From JAPLDB01 sp038206355 (GTDB lineage Bacteria; Bacteroidota; Bacteroidia; AKYH767-A; 2013-40CM-41-45): a stretch of 64,000 bases of DNA. Both the position numbers and the translations under genes were made by a program. The stretch covers positions 32,495 to 96,494 of the forward strand of contig JBBRAY010000009.1 in assembly GCA_038206355.1 (NCBI GenBank), read 5' to 3'. Under the pieces are notes generated by a model that was not told the DNA's origin, did no database searches, and saw nothing but the letters and a program-made list of their open reading frames with translations. Below, piece by piece: positions 45,129 to 52,978 of this stretch. Position 1 is the stretch's first letter, and every line of letters starts with the position of its first letter.

Positions 45129-46991
45129 CTATTGCAGAGATGATTTCACAAATTTTAAGTGTGTAGTTTCATGATCTGATTTTATTTCCAGATAATAGAT
45201 TCCATTTGAAAGTGAGCGCACATCCACTCTACTGATTTCTCCCGGTTTAAAATGATGATGTACTGAGGCATACACCACTTCGCCCAATGCGTTATAAATA
45301 ATTATCGAATTATATTTCTTTTCATTCAAATCAGAGACAGGAACTCTAATTTCAACTATATCATTTACCGGGTTTGGAAAAATTGAATACTGCAAATTTC
45401 CGGTTGCCAATTGAATTCCGGCTAAAACATCGAACAACACCGCTTCCACCTCACAACCATTTGCGTCAGTTGCAACGATACTGTAATCACCACCTTCAGC
45501 GGCCACATAAAAATAATCCGTAGCACCCGGAATGAGTATGCCGTTGTGATACCATACGTAATTGACAGCTCCTCCATTTGCAAATAGAGTATCTCCGTTT
45601 TGAAAAATTCCCTGTGGAGGCGGGTAAGGATAAACAGTAATGAAATTTGGAAGCAGCAAAGTATCGCTGCCTGATGCATTGGAAGCGATAAGCGTAACAT
45701 CGTATTGACCGGGAGAATTATAACAGATGCCGACCGGATTCAGATCAACAGAAGTAGAAGGATTGGCTCCTTGAAAACTCCACAGGAAAGAAGTGGCGTT
45801 GACAGAAATATTATTAAAGTCAGTACACGTACCCGGACAAATGTGATTGGGAGCACTGAACAAAGCCACGGGTAAAGCATCTTGTGAAAAGAATCCCTGA
45901 AAAAAATTTGGCAATCCATACTGGCAACTGGTTCCCGGTGCAAGGGGAACAACGTTATCAATAAAATTACATGCAAATCCCGCTGAATCCGGATCATTGA
46001 TAACACCCAGAAACGTACTTGCAGATCGTTTGGCGAGGTAAATTTTCTTATCAGGTCCCAGCTGCAAAGCTGCGCATGCTGATGTTCCATTGCCAATAAC
46101 CATTTGCGATGCAATAATTGCAGCGGGTGATCCTGCGTTCAGGTCCCACTGAATGATGAGTGCAGGATTTTCTTCTGTTGCATATAATTTGGAATCATCG
46201 GGAGAAAATTCCAGTCCGTATGCCTCAGAAATTCCCGGGAAACTTATCGGGTTTGAAGGAATTCCGGTGCTGTTGTCGAAATCAAAAACTTCGACAAGAT
46301 CCATATTGATGGTACAAGCATATGCAAGCCGTTGGCCGTTGTGAGAACCTTTCATATAACCGGCAAAACCAAGGTTTGTAGAATGTATCGTTCCAACAGA
46401 AGTAATAACAGGAACAGGATTCACTCCTCCTGCAGTGAGCAGGAAAGAATAAAAATTATTTGTATTGAACTCATGTCCTATAATCCAGACGTCTGTTCCG
46501 TTGGCATGACGTACAGCAGTAACTTTCTCTGTGGAGTTGGTAAACATGGGTGTGTTCTTCGTTGTTACATCACCAAGACCTCCCTGTAGATTCATGTCAA
46601 CGACGCTGTAACACATATCACCCACGCCCCATGTCGGGGTAGTGAAAATATAAAACGAGGTGCTGCTTGCCGGGTCAGGAACCATGATGGCCGCCTGCGC
46701 TGAATTATTGTCTCCGAGCAATCCGAATCCATTCGGCATCTGAATATTGTTGCTGTTCCAAACCTGAGAACCATTGGTATAAAATAAAGTGTTGCCTGAT
46801 GTATCTGCGATGGACGCGCAACCTTCAAGTTGATTCATTGCACTTCCGCTGAAAGCGACGGGAGGGCCACCATTAAAATCAACACCGGCAAAACTACCGA
46901 AGTACCATTTGCTGGCGGCTTTCTGTCCAAAGGAAAAATGAATTCCTAAAATCAAAAAACATAAAATAACAACAGGTAACTTTTTTTTCAT
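45129..46991 (-). CDS. T9SS paralogue 7: WYFG-propeller head with the common cassette (620 aa)
   Basis: Signal peptide near residue 22 (IHFSFGQ). Head: KWYFGSFAGVDFNGGPPV, EGCASIADTSGNTLFYTNG, VVDMNLQGGLGDVTTKN, HANGTDVWIIGHEFNTNNFYSF, LEFSPDDSKLYATEENP, QWDLNAGSPAAIIAS, LQLGPDKKIYLAKR, VINDPDSAGFACNF. Cassette: VALFSAPNHICPGTCTDFNN, VGICYNSPGQYDVTLIASN, VNYVWYHNGILIPGATDYFYV, GCEVEAVLFDVLAG, IFPNPVNDIVEI, NGIYYLEI. The Ig-like tryptophan motif reads YVWY instead of YQWY. Gaps to its neighbours are 22 and 24 bp. Confidence 0.9.
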   Translation of the reverse strand: MKKKLPVVILCFLILGIHFSFGQKAASKWYFGSFAGVDFNGGPPVAFSGSAMNQLEGCASIADTSGNTLFYTNGSQVWNSNNIQMPNGFGLLGDNNSAQAAIMVPDPASSTSFYIFTTPTWGVGDMCYSVVDMNLQGGLGDVTTKNTPMFTNSTEKVTAVRHANGTDVWIIGHEFNTNNFYSFLLTAGGVNPVPVITSVGTIHSTNLGFAGYMKGSHNGQRLAYACTINMDLVEVFDFDNSTGIPSNPISFPGISEAYGLEFSPDDSKLYATEENPALIIQWDLNAGSPAAIIASQMVIGNGTSACAALQLGPDKKIYLAKRSASTFLGVINDPDSAGFACNFIDNVVPLAPGTSCQYGLPNFFQGFFSQDALPVALFSAPNHICPGTCTDFNNISVNATSFLWSFQGANPSTSVDLNPVGICYNSPGQYDVTLIASNASGSDTLLLPNFITVYPYPPPQGIFQNGDTLFANGGAVNYVWYHNGILIPGATDYFYVAAEGGDYSIVATDANGCEVEAVLFDVLAGIQLATGNLQYSIFPNPVNDIVEIRVPVSDLNEKKYNSIIIYNALGEVVYASVHHHFKPGEISRVDVRSLSNGIYYLEIKSDHETTHLKFVKSSLQ

Positions 46992-47015
46992 TGTACAGAA
47001 TTTAATGCATGTCTA

Positions 47016-49082
47016 CTATTTAGCAGACTTTACAAATTTACTTCTCAATATTTTATCTCCTGAGATAACTTCAATGCGATACATTCCATTTGCAATGGAG
47101 CGAACCTCAATTTCTTTTTGCAAAACTGACGACATCACCACTTCTCCGAGCATATTATAAATGACAATTTTTACATCAGCAACGTTTTTCAGCACCATGC
47201 CGCCATGTATCTTTATTTCAAGTACATCACTCACCGGATTCGGGAATATTGCCAATTGCGTACTGACTGCCAACAACTGCTGAAGGCCCGCCACTATATC
47301 AAATATCACGGCCTCCACTTCACAGTTATTTGCATCGGTAGCAACTACACTGTAATCTCCGCTTTGCGAAGCAACATAAAAATAGTCCGTCGCACCCGAA
47401 ATTAAATTCCCGCCATAATACCATTGATAGCTATTGGCACCCGGGTTTGCAAACAGCGTATCACCTCCTTGATAAATTCCCTGTGGTGCAGGATAAGGAT
47501 AAACGGTAATAAAATTATTCAGCGTTAATGTATCGCTGTCTGTTGCATTGTATGCAATCAATGTAACTGAATATGTTCCCGGATTATTGTAACAGATACC
47601 AATCGGGTTCACGTCTGTGCTTGTCGAAGGATTTGCGCCCTGAAACATCCACAAAAAAGATGTGGCATTGACGGAGATGTTATTGAAATCGGTGCATGTA
47701 CCAGGACAGATGTGATTCGGTGCATTGAATAGTGCAACAGGTACGGAACTGCAGGAACCGCAAGCCGGATCAATTGTAAATTTCCACATGTCATTTCGGA
47801 AACTGCCGAATGGATTTGAAGTCCCACCAAACAAATACAATTCGCCCGTGAGCGACCTCCACCCCAAGCTTCCCATTCTTCCACCCGGCACATTGAGTGG
47901 ACTTGAAATACCAAGGGTTCCCCAGTTGCCAACGGGATTCGGAGTGTTGTCGCCACTTATCCACGTCCATTTATTTGTAGTCACACAATACATCCATAAA
48001 TCATTTTTATAATCCGTAGTGAGATACCCCACATTTCCGCCAAGCGTCCAGAGGTTTCCGTTGAGGTCAGTCCATACCGTTCTGTTTTCATATCGTGTTC
48101 CGGGATCGTTGAGTGAATCAGTTACGCATTTCGTACCAAAAGAAGCAACAGCGCCTTGCACATTGCTGCCATTCATCCATGCCCAGTTGTTGGTAGATGG
48201 ATTGAACATCCACATGTCGTTGTAATCATTGGCAGAAAAATCTTCGCCACCAAACAACCAGAAATTTCCGTTGTTATCTTTCCAGTGCGTGTAAGCGCAG
48301 CGTGATGAAGGAACGTTCGCCGGGTCTTCGACGCGAAATATTCCATAAACTCCCGGTTGAGAAATGAGCGGAGATCCTTTCATCCATGTCCATTCATTCA
48401 ATGCAATGTTATACCTCCACAAATCATTCACTGCACCAGATCCAATCCAACCTCCGAAGAACCACAGGTCACCGTTATTGTCAGTCCAGGCAGATGCCGC
48501 TTCTTCTCTCGACGAAGGATTATTTGCAGGAGAACCGACTCCCTGAACACCGTAAGTTCCGGGATCATAAGAAGTATTCGGGCCTTTCATCCATGTCCAT
48601 TCATTGGTAGAAATATCAAACTTCCAGAGATCGCTGAGGTCTCCAAGTACTGAATTACCTCCATACATCCAGAGGTTGTTTGACAAGTCAGTCCACGTCA
48701 ACACACCATGCTCTCTCGATGGCGGTTGATTTGTAGCAGAAGAAACGCCCTGCACGCCAAAGTTTCCCGCATTACCGGCAATTCCATTTCCTTTCATCCA
48801 TGTCCATTCATTTGTTATGGGATTGAATTTCCACATGTCACCATATGGAATGAAACCTGATCCCAGTCCGCCAAACAACCAGAAGTTTCCGTTTATATCT
48901 GTCCACTCACATGCTTCATAAAAAGCCGGTGGCATATTGGCGGGAGATGAAACCCCTTGCACACCAAAAGATCCGGGAGAATTAACTGAACTCAATCCGT
49001 GAACCCACACCCATTCACCCGTCTGCGCATAAGTAAATGAGAATTTTAAAATACATATAACCAGTGTAATATTTTTTTTCAT
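47016..49082 (-). CDS. T9SS paralogue 8: Kelch-type propeller head with the common cassette (688 aa)
   Basis: Signal peptide ends FTYAQ. About six Kelch-like repeats fill residues ~20-435 (WVWVHGLSSVNSPGSFG, FYEACEWTDINGNFWLFGG, NEWTWMKGNG, NLWMYGGNS, GDLWFFGG, GNFWLFGG, LTGELYLFGG). Cassette: VALFNAPNHICPGTCTDFNN, IGICYNNPGTYSVTLIAYN, YQWYYGGNLISGATDYFYV, CEVEAVIFDIVAGL (Asn replaces Gly before the Cys), IFPNPVSDVLEI, NGMYRIEV, KFVKSAK. It is the partner of paralogue 3 in head type. Trp-rich repeats of this kind have many family relatives of unknown ligand. Confidence 0.9.
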   Translation of the reverse strand: MKKNITLVICILKFSFTYAQTGEWVWVHGLSSVNSPGSFGVQGVSSPANMPPAFYEACEWTDINGNFWLFGGLGSGFIPYGDMWKFNPITNEWTWMKGNGIAGNAGNFGVQGVSSATNQPPSREHGVLTWTDLSNNLWMYGGNSVLGDLSDLWKFDISTNEWTWMKGPNTSYDPGTYGVQGVGSPANNPSSREEAASAWTDNNGDLWFFGGWIGSGAVNDLWRYNIALNEWTWMKGSPLISQPGVYGIFRVEDPANVPSSRCAYTHWKDNNGNFWLFGGEDFSANDYNDMWMFNPSTNNWAWMNGSNVQGAVASFGTKCVTDSLNDPGTRYENRTVWTDLNGNLWTLGGNVGYLTTDYKNDLWMYCVTTNKWTWISGDNTPNPVGNWGTLGISSPLNVPGGRMGSLGWRSLTGELYLFGGTSNPFGSFRNDMWKFTIDPACGSCSSVPVALFNAPNHICPGTCTDFNNISVNATSFLWMFQGANPSTSTDVNPIGICYNNPGTYSVTLIAYNATDSDTLTLNNFITVYPYPAPQGIYQGGDTLFANPGANSYQWYYGGNLISGATDYFYVASQSGDYSVVATDANNCEVEAVIFDIVAGLQQLLAVSTQLAIFPNPVSDVLEIKIHGGMVLKNVADVKIVIYNMLGEVVMSSVLQKEIEVRSIANGMYRIEVISGDKILRSKFVKSAK

Positions 49083-49097
49083 GGAATGTAATTTAAA

Positions 49098-50930
49098 TTA
49101 TTTGTGACCGGCAGATTTAATAAACTGAAGATGAAAAATATTTTTGTCTGTTTCCAGTTGCAGCGAATAAATTCCCTCCGCCAGAAAACTGACATCAGCC
49201 ACCCATTTTTTCTGATCACTTGAATACACTGTCAGCGGAGAAACGTATTTCCCAACCACATCAAATACTTTTATCGTTGCCGCTATTCCATTATCACCAT
49301 TAATAAAATCAGGAATCCTGATCCATAACTTTTCCTCCACCGGAACAGGATATACAACCAATGACTGATGATTGATGACCAATGACAGGCTGCTTGCAAT
49401 TACATCAAACACTACAGCTTCCACTTCACATCCATTCTGATCCGAAGCCACAACACTGAAGTTTCCGCTTTGCGGGGCAACATAAAAATAGTCTGTTGCT
49501 CCCGGAATCAATGCCCCTTCATAATACCACTGATAACTTATTGCTCCCTGATTTGCATAAAGGGTATCACCACTTTGAATTATTCCCTGCGGAGAAGGAT
49601 AAGGATATACGGTTATAAAATTCGGCAAAAGCAACGTATCATCTCCATTCGGATTGGAAGCAATGAGCATCACGTTATATTGTCCGGGTGAATTGTAACA
49701 GATCTGAACAGGGTTAACATCAGTACTTACTCCGGGATTTGCTCCACTGAAGATCCACAGGAATGATGATGCATTCACTGAAAGATTCTGGAAATCGGTA
49801 CAGGTACCCGGGCAAATATGATTCTGCGCAGAGAAAATTGCCACCGGTGCTCCGTTACATAAATTATTGATCATGTTTGGCAAACCGAGTGAAGATGATC
49901 CTACAAGTGGAATTGATCCGCCGGAATAATTACAACCTGTTCCCGGTACATCAGGATCATTGATCACACTTAAAGATGACTGCGAATATTCAGCCACATA
50001 AATTTTACGATCAGGTCCGAGTTGCAATGCCCATACATCATTACTGATATATGTTTTTGAGGCCATCATACTTGCAGAATCATGGAGGGTAATATCATAT
50101 TGACTTACCTGGCTGCCATCGGAAGTATAAAGCAAATTTCCATTGGGAGAAAATTCAATGCCATAGGACTGGATATTGCCCGTTGATGGAAAACTGATTG
50201 GCGCTGATACAACTCCTGTTGCTGTATTGAAACTATCAAGTTCAAAACTGTAGAGGTATCTCATGGCAGATGCCAATTGTCTGCCGTCACATGAAAATTT
50301 CATGTAACCGATCTCGACCCCGCTTGTGACAGTATGAACAGTTCCAACTGAAGAAATCACCGGCGCACTTACGCCTGCAGAAGATAGCAAATAAGCATAA
50401 AAATTATCCGTACCAATTTCATGTCCAAGAACCCAGATGTCTATTCCGTTGTTGTGTTTCGTTCCGCAAACTTTTTCTGCGGAGGGTGTAAAGAGCTGAA
50501 CATTTTTTGTGGTCACATCTCCCAGGCCGCCCTGCAAACTGATATCGACGATAGAGTAACAAAAACCATTTCCACCCTGTGCTTCTGCTGTGGTGAAAAT
50601 ATAGTAGATGTCGGGTGTTTGTGGCTGGGGAACAATCAAGGCGGATTGCGTAGAAGATCCGCCGCCAAACAAACCGGTGCCATTCGGCATTGCGACGTTG
50701 TTTTTATTCCACACCGTAATTCCATCTGTATAAAACAATAGATTTCCTGCTGCATCAGCAATATTTGAGCTTCCTTCAGTCGTACCCACCTGTGAACTCA
50801 CGGCAACAGGCGAACCGGAATTAAAATTCAGTCCGGCGCCAAACCCAAAACGCCACTGATTATTCTCTCCCTGTGAAAAACATAATGTTGAAATAAAAAA
50901 CAAAATCAGGCTCAGTAATTTTTTTTTCAT
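49098..50930 (-). CDS. T9SS paralogue 9: WYFG-type propeller head (WRFG variant) with the common cassette (610 aa)
   Basis: Signal peptide ends LCFSQ. The head opens QWRFGFGAGLNFNSGSPV (Arg for Tyr), then LLFYTDGITVWNKNNVAMPNG, STQSALIVP, VDISLQGGLGDVTTKN, NNGIDIWVLGHEIGTDNFYAY, YMKFSCDGRQLASA, IEFSPNGNLLYTSDG, LQLGPDRKIYVAEY. Cassette: AIFSAQNHICPGTCTDFQN, QICYNSPGQYNVMLIASN, YQWYYEGALIPGATDYFYV, GCEVEAVVFDVIASS. Its linker and sorting domain (SLVINHQSLVVYPVPVEEKLWIRIP, split here) are much more like those of the divergent paralogue 11 than of its neighbours, pointing to recombination between the two. Confidence 0.9.
   Translation of the reverse strand: MKKKLLSLILFFISTLCFSQGENNQWRFGFGAGLNFNSGSPVAVSSQVGTTEGSSNIADAAGNLLFYTDGITVWNKNNVAMPNGTGLFGGGSSTQSALIVPQPQTPDIYYIFTTAEAQGGNGFCYSIVDISLQGGLGDVTTKNVQLFTPSAEKVCGTKHNNGIDIWVLGHEIGTDNFYAYLLSSAGVSAPVISSVGTVHTVTSGVEIGYMKFSCDGRQLASAMRYLYSFELDSFNTATGVVSAPISFPSTGNIQSYGIEFSPNGNLLYTSDGSQVSQYDITLHDSASMMASKTYISNDVWALQLGPDRKIYVAEYSQSSLSVINDPDVPGTGCNYSGGSIPLVGSSSLGLPNMINNLCNGAPVAIFSAQNHICPGTCTDFQNLSVNASSFLWIFSGANPGVSTDVNPVQICYNSPGQYNVMLIASNPNGDDTLLLPNFITVYPYPSPQGIIQSGDTLYANQGAISYQWYYEGALIPGATDYFYVAPQSGNFSVVASDQNGCEVEAVVFDVIASSLSLVINHQSLVVYPVPVEEKLWIRIPDFINGDNGIAATIKVFDVVGKYVSPLTVYSSDQKKWVADVSFLAEGIYSLQLETDKNIFHLQFIKSAGHK
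49357..49391. repeat. TCATTGGTCAT-type simple repeat inside paralogue 9
   Basis: On the minus strand the linker between the Ig-like part and the sorting domain is encoded by repeated TCATTGGTCATCAATCATCAGTCATTGGT-like 9-10-mers. The same kind of repeat encodes the linker of paralogue 11 at 54596-54630. Such TCATTxGTCATT runs look like intergenic simple repeats that have become coding. Confidence 0.6.
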
Positions 50931-50951
50931 ATGCTCGATTAAATAAATCTA

Positions 50952-52811
50952 TCATTCAGAAATTTTCAGAAATTTTTCAGTGTACACTTTTGAACCGCCT
51001 TCTGCATAAATACGGTAAACACCCCCGGATAAATCCGAAACATCAATTATATATGTGTTGTCTTTACTATAACCGACAATAAATTTTGTCAATACCAGTT
51101 TTCCGTCTGCAGAATAAATTTTAATACTAAAATCAGCTTGCTGAAAAAGTTCCGTTTGAATTAACAATTGATTCTTCACAGGATTAGGAAACACATCCAG
51201 TTGACGGTCAGAAATCAATTGATTGAAACCCGCCACCACATCAAACACCACTGCTTCCACCTCGCATCCATTTGCATCTGTTGCAACCACAGAATAATCC
51301 CCGCCTTCTAAAGCCAAATAAAAAAAATCTGTCGCACCCGGAATTGCATTTCCATTCTGATACCACTGATATCCTGATGCTCCTGCATTTGCAATCAGAG
51401 AATCCCCGCTCTGCAGAATTCCCTGTGGCGAAGGATACGGATAAACAGTAATGAAATTATGCAGCAACAAAGTATCAACTCCATTTGCATTAGATGCAAT
51501 AAGGGTTACGTCGTATTGCCCGGGCACATTGTAACAGATTTGTACCGGATTCGCATCCGTACTTACACCGGGATTTGCGCCCTGAAAAATCCACTGATAA
51601 TTATTTGCGTTCACCGACAGGTTTGTAAAGTCGGTGCATGTACCCGGGCAAATATGATTGGGTGCAGTAAAAACAGCAACAGGAATAAAATCATAATGCG
51701 CAATCTGATTCGGCAGTCCGAACGTTGACATACCACCATTGAGAAATACAGCCGTGTCAATATAGTTGCACGCCAATCCCGAAGCGTTGGGGTCATCAAT
51801 TACACCTACGTAGGGAGTGATATACCTTGCACAATATATTTTTCCATCAGGAGCAAGTTGCAACGGTCCTAAAAATGCATTGCTTGTATTTCCAACCAAG
51901 ATACCTGAAGCAATGATGGCCGCAGGAGAACCCGCAAGCAAATCAAACTGGTAAATTGCGGCGATAATTCCAACACCTGATAAGGCAACATAAAATTTGC
52001 TGTTGTCCGGCGAAAATTCTACACCATAAGGATAATCAAAAGTAGCAGGGAAAGTTATTGGATTAGACACTACGCCTGTGGAATTATCAAAGTCAAGCAA
52101 TTCAATTCCATCCGTCTCCCCTACAGCAAGTCCAATCTTAGTTGCATCCGGAGTGAATTTCAGATAACCGTGATAGCCGGTATGAATCAGACCTACATAG
52201 CTGATGACAGGAACCGGGTTTACACCGCTTGATGATAAATGATAAGCATAAAATCCATTCGTGTTGAATTCATGAGCAACAATCCAGTAATCCATTCCAT
52301 TGTTATGGTGCGTGGCGCAAACTTTTTCACCGATGGGCGCATGAAGCAACGTATTCAGCACTGTTACTTCACCAAAACCACCCTGCAAAGTCATGTCTAC
52401 CACTGAATAATTGAATCCTGAAAAACTACCCTGATCCGGCGTGGTGAAAATATAAAATGTCGAACTGCTTCCGGGTAGCGGAACAATGATGGCTGATTCA
52501 GTGGATGAATTACCTCCCAGGAGACCACTTCCATTTACCATTACATTATGTACCTTATTATAAACGGTAACGCCATCTGTATAGAACAATAAACTGCCGG
52601 ACGAGTCAGCAATTGATGCGCAACCTTCAGTTGTATACATCGCTCCGTTGTTGAGAACTACAGGACTTCCGCTATTGAAATCCAACCCCGCGCCATTTCC
52701 AAAATACCAAATATTATTTTCTTTCTGCGCAAATGCTGACGAGGTCACAAAAAATAAAACAACACATAACCCAATCAGAATAACATGATAAAAATGTAAA
52801 AGTTGCTTCAT
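50952..52811 (-). CDS. T9SS paralogue 10: WYFG-propeller head with the common cassette (619 aa), first gene of the run
   Basis: The most upstream gene of the minus-strand run, 22 bp from a good promoter. Signal peptide ends SAFAQ. Head: NIWYFGNGAGLDFNSGSPVV, EGCASIADSSGSLLFYTDG, VYNKVHNVMVNGSG, VVDMTLQGGFGEVT, NNGMDYWIVAHEFNTNGFYAYHL, LKFTPDATKIGLA, VEFSPDNSKFYVA, QFDLLAGSPAAIIAS, LQLAPDGKIYCARY. Cassette: VAVFTAPNHICPGTCTDFTN, QICYNVPGQYDVTLIASN, YQWYQNGNAIPGATDFFYL, GCEVEAVVFDVVAG, VFPNPVKNQLLI, GGVYRIYAEGG. It would be expected to be the most highly expressed member by position. Confidence 0.9.
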   Translation of the reverse strand: MKQLLHFYHVILIGLCVVLFFVTSSAFAQKENNIWYFGNGAGLDFNSGSPVVLNNGAMYTTEGCASIADSSGSLLFYTDGVTVYNKVHNVMVNGSGLLGGNSSTESAIIVPLPGSSSTFYIFTTPDQGSFSGFNYSVVDMTLQGGFGEVTVLNTLLHAPIGEKVCATHHNNGMDYWIVAHEFNTNGFYAYHLSSSGVNPVPVISYVGLIHTGYHGYLKFTPDATKIGLAVGETDGIELLDFDNSTGVVSNPITFPATFDYPYGVEFSPDNSKFYVALSGVGIIAAIYQFDLLAGSPAAIIASGILVGNTSNAFLGPLQLAPDGKIYCARYITPYVGVIDDPNASGLACNYIDTAVFLNGGMSTFGLPNQIAHYDFIPVAVFTAPNHICPGTCTDFTNLSVNANNYQWIFQGANPGVSTDANPVQICYNVPGQYDVTLIASNANGVDTLLLHNFITVYPYPSPQGILQSGDSLIANAGASGYQWYQNGNAIPGATDFFYLALEGGDYSVVATDANGCEVEAVVFDVVAGFNQLISDRQLDVFPNPVKNQLLIQTELFQQADFSIKIYSADGKLVLTKFIVGYSKDNTYIIDVSDLSGGVYRIYAEGGSKVYTEKFLKISE

Positions 52812-52833
52812 AAAAACCGGTAAGTTCGGTTTC

Positions 52834-52863
52834 CAAAGCTAATGAAGTATTTGAGCTTTCAAA
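52834..52863 (-). promoter_or_regulatory. Promoter of the ten-gene minus-strand T9SS run
   Basis: On the minus strand TTTTG is followed after 18 bases by TAGCTTTG, an exact match to the Bacteroidetes -33/-7 form, 22 bp before the ATG of paralogue 10. Gaps between the following genes are 3-36 bp, and I found no second promoter of this quality inside the run. Confidence 0.68.
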
Positions 52864-52933
52864 AGGGTATTTTGGCGAATATCTGTCTCAATCCGCGGAT
52901 TATGCCGTGGTTTTCAGGGTTTAATGAATCGTG

Positions 52934-52941
52934 TATATTTG
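52934..52941 (+). promoter_or_regulatory. -7 box of the divergent T9SS paralogue 11
   Basis: TATATTTG matches TAnnTTTG, 37 bp before the ATG at 52979. The -33 region expected near 52913 is only weakly T-rich (TTTT). It faces the promoter of the minus-strand run, so both directions are controlled from the same 167-bp gap. Confidence 0.5.
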
Positions 52942-52978
52942 AAAAGTAATATTTACCAAAACAGCTGAAAAGGAACTT

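Noticed and set aside
35611..52811. Silent-cassette plus expression-site system
   Set aside because: All members have their own start codon and signal peptide (even the headless one), so they are complete genes rather than silent cassettes.
52812..52978. Phase-variable invertible promoter for the T9SS array
   Set aside because: No inverted repeats flank the region and no invertase gene is present in the window.
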